A DNA stretch of 64,000 bases from Mesorhizobium sp. ORS 3359 (GTDB lineage Bacteria > Pseudomonadota > Alphaproteobacteria > Rhizobiales > Rhizobiaceae). This document shows, one piece after another, positions 41,689 through 50,175 of the stretch (the first letter of the stretch is position 1; each line of letters starts with the position of its first letter). The translations under genes and the position numbers were made by a program. The notes under the pieces were generated by a model. It searched no databases. It worked only from the letters and a program-made list of their open reading frames with translations, and was not told the DNA's origin. The stretch is from assembly GCA_000824845.1 (NCBI GenBank), contig CCNC01000197.1, positions 1-64,000 of the forward strand. Reading direction: 5' to 3'.

Positions 41689-43248
41689 TTATGATCCGGT
41701 CTTCCTGAAGCCGGCCGCGGATGAAACGGCGCCCTCGACCGAGGCCACCATCTCGGCCGTGATTTCGGCCACTTTGCGGTCGGCCTCGATCTTGCGCCAG
41801 GTCATCGGACCGGCATCGCGCTGCAATTGCCGCGAAAGGATGTCGATCGTGGCATCGGAGGGGCTGCCCTTGCGCTCGCTGACCCGGCGCCAAAGCACCG
41901 ACGGATCTGCCGCCAGCCAAAATCCCGCAAACGGGACGTTTGTGCCAGTCGCTGCGCGCTCGATCCTGTCGCGATCCTCCGGCCTGTCGAAGACCGCGTC
42001 GGCGACGACGCAGCCGCCTTCGGCAAGGATAAGCTCCGCCAGCCAGGCTATCTGGCGGTAGACGCGTTCCGATACGCCGGGCCGGTAGGCCTTGGCCGGC
42101 AGCCTCGTTTCGGCCGCCACGCCATGCATGGCCTTGCGGATGCGGTCGCTCTCGACGATACGGGCGCCGGGCGGCGCGCCAATCCGAGCGGCGAGCGCCT
42201 CGGCGACCGTCGTCTTGCCCGAGCCGCTCAAGCCCCCGATTGCGACGAGCCGAGGCGGCGTTTCGGCAAGCAGGAATCGCGCGAGTTGGAAATAGGATCG
42301 CGCTTCGGCAACCAACCTTGCGGAGTCCTGGCTGTCTTCCTCGACCTGTGTCGCGGTCACGTGCGCGCGCACTGCCGCCCGTACCGCCATGAGGAAAGGC
42401 AGGAGAACGAACCCGTCTTCGTCATCGGCGTCGTCGAGATAGCGGTTCATCACCAGATTGGCGAATTGCGGAAAACCGCGATGCCACAGATCCATCAGCA
42501 GGAATGCGAGATCGTAGAGGACATCGACGGTGGCGATCTGATCATTGAACTCGATGCAGTCGAACAGGCGAGGCTCGCCATCGAAGACGCAGATGTTGCG
42601 CAGATGCATGTCGCCATGGCAGCGGCGAATCCGACCGGCCGCCTCGCGCCGGTCGAGCAGGCCGGCATGGCGGGAAAGGGCGTCGCGAAACGCGGCGCTG
42701 AGCGTTTCGATCTCCTTTCGGTCGAACACATGGCTTGTCGCAAATCCGGCCGCATTGATTTCGAGGACGCCGCCGATATTCTCCGACCCGCTGCCGGCAT
42801 GGATCACTTCGGCGCCGCGGTGATAGTGCGCGATCATGCGGGCCACGCCTGTCATCAGCGCGGGTGTCAACTCCCCCGCCGCGGCCATGCGATCCAGGAG
42901 CTTGGACTGGTCGAAGCGGACCATCTCGATGACAGCGTCGACCAGTTCTCCCGGCTCGTCCAGGGCAAGCCGGCCGCCCGCGCGCGTGACGCGGTGGACA
43001 TCGAGATAGAGGCCGGGCGCTGTTATGGAGTTCAGCTCCACTTCCTTCTCACACGCGGCGAGCCGCAACGTCGGCGTCGAAAAATCGACATAGGGCAGCT
43101 TGACCGCCCGCTTCATCTTGAACGCGCGCCGCCCGACGAGGAAGATCCGGGAAATATGCGTTTCGATCGTCTCGACCGGACCAACCTCCCCATGGCTGGC
43201 AGGGTTCTTCAGCATCTCGACCACGACATCCTGGTTCTCGGTGATCAT
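41689..43248 (-). CDS. Aminoglycoside-phosphotransferase-like domain fused to a P-loop kinase domain
   Basis: A 519-residue two-domain protein. Residues 1-330 resemble an APH/choline-kinase fold (RIFLVGRRAFKMKRAVKLPY; catalytic RRCHGDMHLRNICVFDG; LFDCIEFNDQIATVDVLYDL). Residues 340-519 form a P-loop kinase with Walker A IGGLSGSGKTTVAEALA. Such pairs are annotated as bifunctional APH/ATP-binding proteins in many proteobacteria; the physiological substrate is unknown and drug resistance should not be assumed. It is oriented against the acyl-CoA synthetase fusion and its promoter region has no FixK-type site. Confidence 0.85.
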   Translation of the reverse strand: MITENQDVVVEMLKNPASHGEVGPVETIETHISRIFLVGRRAFKMKRAVKLPYVDFSTPTLRLAACEKEVELNSITAPGLYLDVHRVTRAGGRLALDEPGELVDAVIEMVRFDQSKLLDRMAAAGELTPALMTGVARMIAHYHRGAEVIHAGSGSENIGGVLEINAAGFATSHVFDRKEIETLSAAFRDALSRHAGLLDRREAAGRIRRCHGDMHLRNICVFDGEPRLFDCIEFNDQIATVDVLYDLAFLLMDLWHRGFPQFANLVMNRYLDDADDEDGFVLLPFLMAVRAAVRAHVTATQVEEDSQDSARLVAEARSYFQLARFLLAETPPRLVAIGGLSGSGKTTVAEALAARIGAPPGARIVESDRIRKAMHGVAAETRLPAKAYRPGVSERVYRQIAWLAELILAEGGCVVADAVFDRPEDRDRIERAATGTNVPFAGFWLAADPSVLWRRVSERKGSPSDATIDILSRQLQRDAGPMTWRKIEADRKVAEITAEMVASVEGAVSSAAGFRKTGS

Positions 43249-43316
43249 TGGGGTATGTCCTTGCCCTTTGGTTGCATCCTCATTCGGCCTCGCCAGCCGA
43301 AGTTTCGCGGGAGTCG

Positions 43317-43715
43317 CTAACGCTGAAGCGTCTGGACGTAACCGGCGAGGTTATGGATGCGTTCCGTGGTCACGGCCTCCCCGCCATAGGGACCGTACTT
43401 CTTCACGTCGTCAGGCAGGAACTGGTTGCCCCACACCGGCATGTCGCGCTCACCATGCGCCGGGACGAGACTGCGACCGTCGATCGTGGCGTAGACCCGC
43501 CAGTAGGGAAATTCCCCGCCATTGCGCTTCGTCAGCGTCGTCAGATCGGCGGGGCGCTTGCGCAGTTCATCGGCCATTGGCCCGTCGCCCTTGCCTTCCA
43601 CGCCGTGGCAGACCGCGCAGGAATTCAGATATTCCTGCTGTCCATTGCTCATCTGCTGCGCCGCCGCGGCGCTCAGCGTCAGCGCGAAAAGACCAATCGT
43701 AGTCCGGAATCTCAT
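43317..43715 (-). CDS. Small periplasmic cytochrome c
   Basis: c-type cytochrome of 132 residues. A signal peptide (MRFRTTIGLFALTLSAAAAQ) precedes QEYLNSCAVCHGVEGKGDGP, with one CxxCH heme site; the methionine ligand is probably in the ERDMPVWG segment. It likely shuttles electrons to a terminal oxidase such as cbb3. ATG 43715 has GGAGG upstream. The FixK/FNR-type site at 43769-43782 predicts a 19-nt leader. Confidence 0.9.
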   Translation of the reverse strand: MRFRTTIGLFALTLSAAAAQQMSNGQQEYLNSCAVCHGVEGKGDGPMADELRKRPADLTTLTKRNGGEFPYWRVYATIDGRSLVPAHGERDMPVWGNQFLPDDVKKYGPYGGEAVTTERIHNLAGYVQTLQR

Positions 43716-43768
43716 TGATCTGCCTCCAACCATCGGTGTCAGGCTAAGCCATGCGACGCACACGGACG

Positions 43769-43782
43769 TTGACCGGGATCAA
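43769..43782. promoter_or_regulatory. FixK/FNR-type site upstream of the cytochrome c gene
   Basis: TTGACCGGGATCAA; predicted minus-strand start near 43734. Confidence 0.75.
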
Positions 43783-43798
43783 TCTTGCGAGGGGTGAT

Positions 43799-43812
43799 TT
43801 GATTCAGCGCAA
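43799..43812. promoter_or_regulatory. FixK-type site upstream of the second stress protein gene
   Basis: TTGATTCAGCGCAA; predicted plus-strand start near 43847 and a 27-nt leader. The divergent pair thus has one site per gene, 16 bp apart. Confidence 0.7.
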
Positions 43813-43873
43813 GGAAGATCCCGACCGGCTCGCTAAGGCTGCATTCCGTGTTCTCGAACAAGGAGCGGTCCCC

Positions 43874-44710
43874 ATGCCATTCAAGACATTGCTCACGGTT
43901 ACAGGGCCTGATCATGGAGACGGTGATCTGAGGCTCGCCGCCGGTCTGTGCGAGGAAATCGACGCGCATCTTTCCGTGCTCGTCGTGGTCATTGCGGCGC
44001 CTCCGTCTGGCGGAGAATACGCAGCGGTGGTCTCGCCGGCCTGGCTCGCGGAGCGCGAAGCCGAAATGGAAACCCTGGAGAAGCGCAGCTCGGCGGTATC
44101 CAGGATGCTGTCGGAAGGCCCCGTATCGGCCGACCTCGGCAGCGAATACCCGGAGCAGTCCTGGACGGATGAGATCATCGGCCGGCGGGCCCGCTATGCC
44201 GACCTGACCATCGTCGGACCGGAGATGCTCGCAAGCGGCTTGCTTAAGGATAAGGTCCTTGCGGGCAGCCTGTTCTCGTCCGGGAAGCCTATCCTGCTGG
44301 TCCCTCAGGGAGCGCGCGCGACATTGAAACCGAAACGCGTCCTTGTCGCCTGGGACGCCAGCCTGGAAGCGTCGCGCGCCGTGCGGGAGGCGCTCGACAT
44401 CCTGTCGTCCGCCGATGAGGTCCGCATCGCCATGATCGATCCGATCGAAGACGAACGGCATCATGGCGCGGAGCCGGGAGCGGATCTGGCGGCCTATCTC
44501 TCCCGACATGGCGCGAAGGTCGCGGTCGATCGCCTGCCGAGTTCGGGCCATTCCGTCGCCGACGTTCTTCGCCAGCATGCCACCGACACTGGCGCCGAGC
44601 TCGTGGTCATGGGGGCTTACGGCCACTCCCGGCTGCGCGAGCGGATTTTCGGCGGCGTGACCAAGTCCATGATCGAGGACCCAGGGTTGGCGGTTCTTAT
44701 GGCGCGCTGA
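43874..44710 (+). CDS. Universal stress protein, tandem domain
   Basis: UspA-family protein of 278 residues. It has two Usp domains (about 1-145 and 155-278) and ends with GAYGHSRLRERIFGGVTKSM, the same G-x2-G-x9-G motif as the 4344 protein, of which it is a paralogue (GAYGHSRLRE shared). ATG 43874 (MPFKTLLTV) has AAGGAGCG upstream; the open frame reaches 43751. A FixK-type site at 43799 predicts low-oxygen induction. Confidence 0.92.
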   Translation: MPFKTLLTVTGPDHGDGDLRLAAGLCEEIDAHLSVLVVVIAAPPSGGEYAAVVSPAWLAEREAEMETLEKRSSAVSRMLSEGPVSADLGSEYPEQSWTDEIIGRRARYADLTIVGPEMLASGLLKDKVLAGSLFSSGKPILLVPQGARATLKPKRVLVAWDASLEASRAVREALDILSSADEVRIAMIDPIEDERHHGAEPGADLAAYLSRHGAKVAVDRLPSSGHSVADVLRQHATDTGAELVVMGAYGHSRLRERIFGGVTKSMIEDPGLAVLMAR

Positions 44711-44852
44711 AGGCGCATTCGCCGAAAGGCCAGATTGGACCCACAAGGGGCTTGCCAGCCAGAGCTACTTTTGGAGCGACGCCGCGGTACCGGTTCCGGC
44801 AACATATAAGCGCTCGCGCGAGTGCGGCGCGAAAGGAAATCAAGGCAACATC

Positions 44853-45386
44853 ATGCATCGTTACTCGCAGATCACGATCGCAATTCATTGGCTGACGGCA
44901 GTGCTCGTGATCGTCGCGTGGTTCACGGCCGTGAGCGGTCCTGACGCGCGGACCGATCCCTCCTACGTTCATTTCACAGTGGGGTTCGCCGTTCTGCTGC
45001 TGGTGGTTCCTCGTCTGCTCGCCCGATGGGCCGGCGCCGCGCGGCGCGTCGAAGACCCTCAAAGACGCTGGCTCGATCTCGCGGCGCGTTCAGGGCACGC
45101 CGTCCTTTACCTTCTCCTCGTCGCACTGCCGTTGACCGGCTGGTATGCCGCCTCCAGGCTGGGCGTTCCGGTCTCCTTCCTTGGCATCAGCCTGCCGAGC
45201 CTGGCGGCATCGGTGCAAGGCGCGCCAGGCGAGATTGCCGATTTGCACGAAACCGGCGGAACGCTGATTCTGTGGCTGGCGGGCCTGCATGCTCTGATCG
45301 CGATCTGGCATCAGTTCGCCTTGAAGGACCGGACGCTCGAACGCATGAATCCGCTGGCGCCGTCCGATTTGACTCAAGACGCCTGA
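44853..45386 (+). CDS. Cytochrome b561-family membrane protein
   Basis: Four-helix di-heme membrane protein of 177 residues. Histidines in ITIAIHWLTAVLVIVAW, YVHFTVGFAVLLL, SGHAVLYLLLVALPLTGWY and LAGLHALIAIWHQFALKD are at the places expected for the two b hemes. Such proteins move electrons from quinol or cytosolic donors to periplasmic partners, and some act in superoxide or peroxide defence. It follows the stress-protein gene by 142 bp; no FixK-type site of its own was found. Confidence 0.9.
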   Translation: MHRYSQITIAIHWLTAVLVIVAWFTAVSGPDARTDPSYVHFTVGFAVLLLVVPRLLARWAGAARRVEDPQRRWLDLAARSGHAVLYLLLVALPLTGWYAASRLGVPVSFLGISLPSLAASVQGAPGEIADLHETGGTLILWLAGLHALIAIWHQFALKDRTLERMNPLAPSDLTQDA

Positions 45387-45719
45387 CAGCTTCGGATCGC
45401 TTATCGGATCCATATCCGTCCAATATCCTCCAGATTTTGGGGGACCTCTGGATTGGGCCGAGCGATTTAGCGATCCCGCTCATCAGATATGTGGATCGCT
45501 TCGATTCACGACCGCTGTGCGCATCCAGTCGCTTTGGTGCACCCCTGCACGCTGTAGCTTTACCGTCTGGAAGGGCGAGCGGGTGGGGCCCTTGGCCAAA
45601 AGTTTTCGGCCGAGCGACGGAAAACAGGAACGTTCCTTTTCCTCAGGCATTCTCCCTAGTCTGTATCTCATCCACTCCTGTTTGCTGGGCCCGGAAAATT
45701 GTCACCCAGAGAGCATAAT
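45387..45719. other. Intergenic stretch before the sigma factor gene
   Basis: About 330 bases with no gene. It contains a 12-bp palindrome AGGAACGTTCCT (45626-45637). I could not place a convincing EcfG-type -35/-10 pair in it. Confidence 0.5.
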
Positions 45720-46280
45720 TTGTCGAACCCTGACGCCGGTGAGGTCTCCGTCGTCGATCTTATTCCTGCCTTGCGGGCTTTTGCGCGAACGTTCTGTCGG
45801 GTCCCCGACGACGCCGACGATCTCGTGCAGGAGACACTGACCAAGGGGCTCGCCAACCTGGACAAGTTCGAGCCGGGCACGCGGCTGAAGTCCTGGCTCT
45901 TCACGATCATGCGCAACACGCATTACACGCGTGTCAAGGCAGCGGCCAGGGAGGCGCCCGGGCTGCTTGACTGCGCCTCCAGCCGGCCGATCTCGGAGCC
46001 GTCGCAGGATTGGTCGGTCCAAAGCAAGGAGGTGCATCGAGCCATCCAGAAACTGCCGTCGCATCAGCGTGAGGTGCTGGTGCTGATCGGCGTGCTGGGC
46101 GTAAGCTACGAAGAAACCGCTGAGATATGCGGTTGCGCTGTCGGCACCGTCAAAAGCCGTCTCAATCGCGCCCGTGCCGGTGTTCTGGAGTTCCTCGGGG
46201 AAAGCTCGCCGCAGGCGCTGATCGAGCGACGACGTCAATTTTCGGACGACCATTGGGATACTGAAGGCGCAAGACGCTAA
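45720..46280 (+). CDS. EcfG-like ECF sigma factor
   Basis: RNA polymerase sigma factor of about 186 residues: region 2 (LIPALRAFARTF, DDLVQETLTKGLANLDKF, KSWLFTIMRNTHY) and region 4 (IQKLPSHQREVLVLIGVLGV, YEETAEICGCAVGTVKSRL). The EICGCAVGT-K-S-R-L stretch is characteristic of EcfG/RpoE2, the general stress sigma factors of alphaproteobacteria. Rhizobia often carry several EcfG copies. Start is TTG 45720 with AGAGAG upstream, or TTG 45699; no ATG fits. No PhyR response regulator is nearby, but the minus-strand protein at 46590 looks like a distant NepR anti-sigma factor. Confidence 0.9.
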   Translation: MSNPDAGEVSVVDLIPALRAFARTFCRVPDDADDLVQETLTKGLANLDKFEPGTRLKSWLFTIMRNTHYTRVKAAAREAPGLLDCASSRPISEPSQDWSVQSKEVHRAIQKLPSHQREVLVLIGVLGVSYEETAEICGCAVGTVKSRLNRARAGVLEFLGESSPQALIERRRQFSDDHWDTEGARR

Positions 46281-46286
46281 AGCAGC

Positions 46287-46454
46287 CTACCGGCGCTGAG
46301 TTGCTTTCAGGACTTTCGCCTCTCTCATCAGCGAGGCCCAATTCAGACCGAGCAGGGAAACAAGTTCAAGCGCCTGCGTTTCGGTGATGCCCGTCGTTGC
46401 GACCAGCCGCCGAACGAGTTCGTCCACTTCCGGAGTTCTGCCATCCTGCGCCAT
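46287..46454 (-). CDS. Small conserved helical protein of unknown function
   Basis: A 55-residue protein (MAQDGRTPEVDELVRRLVAT, then TGITETQALELVSLLGLNWA and a basic end). It reads as three short helices; the middle one resembles a UBA-like or ribbon-helix pattern too weakly to name. ATG 46454 gives the compact form; the frame extends to 46487. It lies tail-to-tail with the sigma factor gene, with a 6-bp gap. Function unknown. Confidence 0.5.
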   Translation of the reverse strand: MAQDGRTPEVDELVRRLVATTGITETQALELVSLLGLNWASLMREAKVLKATQRR

Positions 46455-46589
46455 CGGGATGACTCCTAACCGGCAACAACGATTCACTTATGTTAATGTT
46501 CCACCGATAATGCTCGCACGACGACAAAAGCACTGCCAATGCCCCTCGGCCCGGTCTCGGAGGAATGCCGCATCCTTGCCGCGACGTCT

Positions 46590-46775
46590 TCAACCGCGCT
46601 CAGCCGTCATATCGCCTTTGCGCTTTTCGATCAGCGCGTTCTGCAATTCGAGTGCAAGCCTGGTCAGCCGGTCAGGGACCTTCTCCCGCTCGATGGCGGT
46701 CAACAGGGACGCGATCTCCTGGTCCAGGCTCTGGATTGCCTGGGCGCATAGATCGCGCTGGCTCCGGCGAGACAT
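46590..46775 (-). CDS. Small helical protein, possible NepR-like anti-sigma factor
   Basis: A 61-residue protein: LCAQAIQSLDQEIASLLTAI, then EREKVPDRLTRLALELQNAL. The helix-VPDRL-helix layout recalls NepR, whose core is a helix followed by EPVPDRFLDLL. The position, two genes from an EcfG-like sigma factor, supports the idea, but the sequence is divergent and there is no PhyR partner nearby. It could also be an unrelated conserved small protein. Confidence 0.5.
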   Translation of the reverse strand: MSRRSQRDLCAQAIQSLDQEIASLLTAIEREKVPDRLTRLALELQNALIEKRKGDMTAERG

Positions 46776-46918
46776 CGCATTCTCTTAACAATAGAGGCCC
46801 CTTCAGATCTCACTGAGGCATACCCGACCGGCCTTTGCAAGGCGCTCAGCGCAAGCTGTGGGATTTCCGGATCGCAGTCATCGGATTTCGGGGCAAAAGG
46901 CGATCCGCGAGCATGCAC

Positions 46919-47137
46919 TCATTCCTTAGGCAGACGGTTCGCCGCGTGGTCCTGGTACTGATCGGATTTGATCCGGTTGCCGTCGAGGCCGCGTTGCTCC
47001 GTATGCTGCTTCTTGTCCCGGTTGGACAGGACCTCGTTCTCGCCGACCATGTCCTTTGCGAGCGTCGTCTTCGCTCCGGTTCCGGAGCCCTTGCCCTGGC
47101 TGCCGCGGCCCATATGCTTCTTACCGCCGGTTGCCAT
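46919..47137 (-). CDS. Small glycine/lysine-rich conserved protein
   Basis: A 72-residue, disordered-looking protein (MATGGKKHMGRGSQGKGSGT, later NRDKKQHTEQRGLDGNRIK and DHAANRLPKE). It resembles short hydrophilic stress-type proteins of Rhizobiales and has no named domain. ATG 47137 has AGGAGA upstream. The frame runs upstream to 47242 but the conserved part begins at this ATG. Confidence 0.6.
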   Translation of the reverse strand: MATGGKKHMGRGSQGKGSGTGAKTTLAKDMVGENEVLSNRDKKQHTEQRGLDGNRIKSDQYQDHAANRLPKE

Positions 47138-47196
47138 TGTTCTTCTCCTGGGCTGCCCGCGTGAAACTGTTCGGCGACCGAACTGCCGCCCGCGCG

Positions 47197-48057
47197 TTAT
47201 GTTCCGCCGCCACAGCGGATAAGGAAGACCGTGCCGTCCCAACTGCCGAAAGGCATTTCGCCATCGACCAAGACGTCCATGCCAAATGCACGGGCAAGAC
47301 GGTTGATATCGCGGGAATCGATGTCCGGCGACGCCCGATACGAATAGTTGAGGATTGCCGCCATCCCTCCTGGCCGCAGCACGCGCGCGATCTCGCCGAA
47401 ATGCCGCTCGGCAACACCGGCAAGGACCAGGTACGGAAAACTGTCGAGAGCCAGCACTCCGTCGAAGCTTTGATCGGCAAAGTCACCGAGATCGAGGCCC
47501 GAGGTCAGGCGGAATTCCACATTGGCGACACCGGCGCATCGCTGGCGAGCGATGGCGATCATCCGGGGCGAGATATCGATGCCGACGATACGTCCCGCCA
47601 TGGCGCCAAGCGCATGCTCGAGGCGCCCGATGCCGCAGCCAATGTCCAATATGCGGTTGCGGGTGCCGAGCATGCCTTGCCGTTCCAGCCACAAGGCAAT
47701 CTCGCCGGTTGTGGCCGAGAGCCTGTCCTCGTTGCCCAGCGACGACAGCTGCACGCTGGCGGCCGGAGATATGGCGGCCGCCAGATCGAATCCGCCGGCC
47801 AGCCGCTCGACGGTCATGGCGGCCGTTTCGCCGTTGGCAGGGTCATGCGACACGCAGGCAGCGACCCTGCGGACGGCGTCGAAGGCGTCGGCCTTGTCAC
47901 GCAGCATCGTGGCGATTCCTTCCAGCCAGCATCGCCGGGGGACATGGCTCGGGCGCATGTCCAGGGCGACATCTGCCAGTTGCGCCGCGCTGGTCGTCTT
48001 GTCGATACAGACGGCCAGTCTGGCCAGCGCGTTGTCGACCGACAGGCCGTCCGCCAT
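47197..48057 (-). CDS. Class I SAM-dependent methyltransferase
   Basis: Protein of 286 residues. An N-terminal helical region of about 110 residues is followed by a Rossmann methyltransferase domain: motif I ILDIGCGIGRLEHALG, motif II around GIDISPRMIAIARQR, and RVLRPGGMAAILNYSY (motif III area). Acceptor unknown. ATG 48057 is chosen because GGAGG lies 5 nt upstream; the open frame extends to 48243, inside the preceding gene. Last gene of the glycan cluster, 49 bp after the CelD-like gene. Confidence 0.85.
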   Translation of the reverse strand: MADGLSVDNALARLAVCIDKTTSAAQLADVALDMRPSHVPRRCWLEGIATMLRDKADAFDAVRRVAACVSHDPANGETAAMTVERLAGGFDLAAAISPAASVQLSSLGNEDRLSATTGEIALWLERQGMLGTRNRILDIGCGIGRLEHALGAMAGRIVGIDISPRMIAIARQRCAGVANVEFRLTSGLDLGDFADQSFDGVLALDSFPYLVLAGVAERHFGEIARVLRPGGMAAILNYSYRASPDIDSRDINRLARAFGMDVLVDGEMPFGSWDGTVFLIRCGGGT

Positions 48058-48106
48058 GTAGTCCTCCAGCAGGCGCCTGGCGATCGCGCCGGTTTGCCTC
48101 GCGGGG

Positions 48107-49099
48107 TCACGGCGGCGCGCCCCGCGTCCACACCTTTTGCGCTGTCCAGCGGTCGTTCGCGCCCCAGCCATATTTGTAGCCTTCACGGCCGCGCAGGAAA
48201 TCGAACTCGCGCGCGCCTTCGTTGGCGGCTTCCGCGATGGCATGGCCGATCAGGATCGCGCCGGGGCTTTCCTCGGCATAGGCTGGATCGAAACCGCCGA
48301 GATAGGCATAGGCCCGGCCGCGGTGATGAAATCCGTAATAGGCGCCGACGACGGCGTCGCCGATCTCGATCGTCAGGCATCGCGCCAGGCCGTTATCGGC
48401 AAGCCGCGGCAGGGCCCTGCGGTGGAATTCCACAGCCGCGGCGGATAGCACGCCCCCGCCATGACCGGCCCAGCGCGCGCCATGCAGCCGGATCAGCCTG
48501 TCGAGAAATATCTGCGGATCGGACTCGCCGCGGCTGACGACAACGGCTCCCCTTCGCCGGGCAGCTCGCTCGGCGCGGCGCAACTGACGCCTTCGCCTCG
48601 CCGGAACCGAGTAGGCCAGGGTTCGATCGCCATCGAGCGGCAGCACGGGACAGGCGGCGTGCGCCATCGACCGGCACTCGTGTGCATTCGGCAGCTCAAG
48701 GCTCAGCGACATGGCATCAGCCGGGAGGTCGGGCAGGATCCATTGCGACCATTCGAGCGAGAGCACCGCGCCGGCAATGGCGGCGCCAGCCTCCGCCTCC
48801 AGTTCCGGCACGCACAAGATGTCGAGGTAGTCGCTTAGAGAAATGCCGATGGGCAGCAGGCGCTGACCGCGATCATGCCTTTCGACATAGAGCGGCGCCA
48901 GGCCGGCGAGGGCGTCTCCACTCCACACTGCAATGGCCGCAAGGTCGCCGGGCGCGAATGTCCGCCACCACGGAATGAGCCAGGCAGGAGACTGGAACGG
49001 CGTGGCCGAGATGCTCCGCCGCCAGAGCCGCCACCAATGCGGCTCCAGGTCCTCGAATGCTCTCGCGTCACGAATGATCTCGGTGCGCAGACCGCCCAT
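48107..49099 (-). CDS. CelD/BcsL-like GNAT acetyltransferase
   Basis: Protein of 330 residues with the pattern of CelD-type acyltransferases found in polysaccharide loci: SATPFQSPAWLIPWWRTFAP at the start, PLYVERH, a basic linker (SVPARRRRQLRRAERAARRR) and a C-terminal GNAT fold (VGAYYGFHHRGRAYAYLGGF, then GAILIGHAIAEAANEGAREF, DFLRGREGYKYGWG). It probably adds an acyl or acetyl group to the cluster's sugar product. ATG 49099 overlaps the stop of the GT4 gene by one base (TGATG). Confidence 0.85.
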   Translation of the reverse strand: MGGLRTEIIRDARAFEDLEPHWWRLWRRSISATPFQSPAWLIPWWRTFAPGDLAAIAVWSGDALAGLAPLYVERHDRGQRLLPIGISLSDYLDILCVPELEAEAGAAIAGAVLSLEWSQWILPDLPADAMSLSLELPNAHECRSMAHAACPVLPLDGDRTLAYSVPARRRRQLRRAERAARRRGAVVVSRGESDPQIFLDRLIRLHGARWAGHGGGVLSAAAVEFHRRALPRLADNGLARCLTIEIGDAVVGAYYGFHHRGRAYAYLGGFDPAYAEESPGAILIGHAIAEAANEGAREFDFLRGREGYKYGWGANDRWTAQKVWTRGAPP

Positions 49100-50160
49100 C
49101 AGCCGGTTCCCAGCAAGGCGCGACGGGTGCCAAGCTTCGCCAGCCCTTCGTAAGCATCTATGTAGGACGGGATCATGCGCTCGAGCGAGAAGCGGCGACG
49201 CGCCTCGGCACGGCATGCCTCGTGGTCCAGGGCTCCGGAAGCGACAATGGCCTTCGCCATCTCCTCGACGTCTTTGACAAGGAAACCGGTCCTGCCGTGC
49301 TGGACGACATCGGGAAGGGCGCCGTTCGGGAATGCGACGACCGGCGTGCCGCAGGCGAGCGCCTCCATCGCGACAAGCGAGCTTGTTTCGGGGGCAAGGC
49401 TGGGAATGACCAGGCAGCGTGCGGTGTTGAGCAGCCGCCGCTTGGCACAGAAGCCGAGTGGCCCGAGGAAGCGCCGCTGGCGGTCGAGCCGGGGGCGAAC
49501 CTCGTCGGCGAAATAGCGCAGATGGGTCTCATAGGGATAGACCTGGCCGGCAATCGCCAGAGGCATGCCAGCGCGCTTGGCTGCCTCCAGCGCGAGATGG
49601 ATGCCCTTTTCGGGACAGATGCGGCTGAGCACCAGCGCGAAATTGCGCCGCGACCGGGGCTCGTTCAGCGCTTCGATATCAACACCGTTTGGAATAGGCT
49701 TCGCAAGTCTCGATCCCGCCGGCGCCGTCCTGTGCTGCGCCTGCGAGACCGCATGCAGCCACAGGTCCTCGCGTGACGGTGCCAGCACCTCGGGCGGGTA
49801 CCAGCCGAGCGGCAGGTGCAACGTCACCAGGGTTGGGCCGTCGGAAGGCAGATAGGCGTCGAAGTCAATCCCGTGGAGGTGAACGACGTCGATCGGCCAG
49901 CACGCGCGGGCGGCTGCTATCGCGTCGCGATGCGCTTGATGAGCACGGTCCTTCGCCGCCTCATCGAGCACACCCGCCTCGGCTGGTGTTTCCACCAGGA
50001 CGCCGGCCGTGCTTGACCCTTGGCAGGCGACGACAACCGAACGGTGGCCTTTCTCGACCAGCGCACGATCCAGCGCCGAAAGCACCTGCTCGGCCCCGCC
50101 GACCGCATCCGGCCCGACGGGCGCGAGAGGGTAGGCGACGTTGAGGACAGTCAGTGTCAT
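49099..50160 (-). CDS. Glycosyltransferase family 4 protein
   Basis: GT-B glycosyltransferase of 353 residues. N-domain: VLNVAYPLAPVGPDAVGGAE (glycine-rich acceptor loop). C-domain: VLSRICPEKGIHLALEAAKR (nucleotide-sugar binding), IPSLAPETSSLVAMEALACG and TPVVAFPNGALPDVV, the family E-x7-E region. It is likely cytoplasmic and retaining, with unknown sugar donor. It lies 15 bp after the glycosidase-like gene and overlaps the next gene, so it is within an operon. Confidence 0.92.
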   Translation of the reverse strand: MTLTVLNVAYPLAPVGPDAVGGAEQVLSALDRALVEKGHRSVVVACQGSSTAGVLVETPAEAGVLDEAAKDRAHQAHRDAIAAARACWPIDVVHLHGIDFDAYLPSDGPTLVTLHLPLGWYPPEVLAPSREDLWLHAVSQAQHRTAPAGSRLAKPIPNGVDIEALNEPRSRRNFALVLSRICPEKGIHLALEAAKRAGMPLAIAGQVYPYETHLRYFADEVRPRLDRQRRFLGPLGFCAKRRLLNTARCLVIPSLAPETSSLVAMEALACGTPVVAFPNGALPDVVQHGRTGFLVKDVEEMAKAIVASGALDHEACRAEARRRFSLERMIPSYIDAYEGLAKLGTRRALLGTG

Positions 50161-50175
50161 CGTTGATCTGGGGCT

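Noticed and set aside
41827..43320. 497-codon open frame opposite the APH/P-loop kinase gene
   Set aside because: Shadow frame; the opposite strand encodes a conserved two-domain protein with Walker A and HGD motifs.
45601..45719. EcfG-type promoter (GGAAC ... CGTT) before the sigma factor gene
   Set aside because: GGAAC occurs at 45627, but no CGTT at the needed 16-17 bp spacing.
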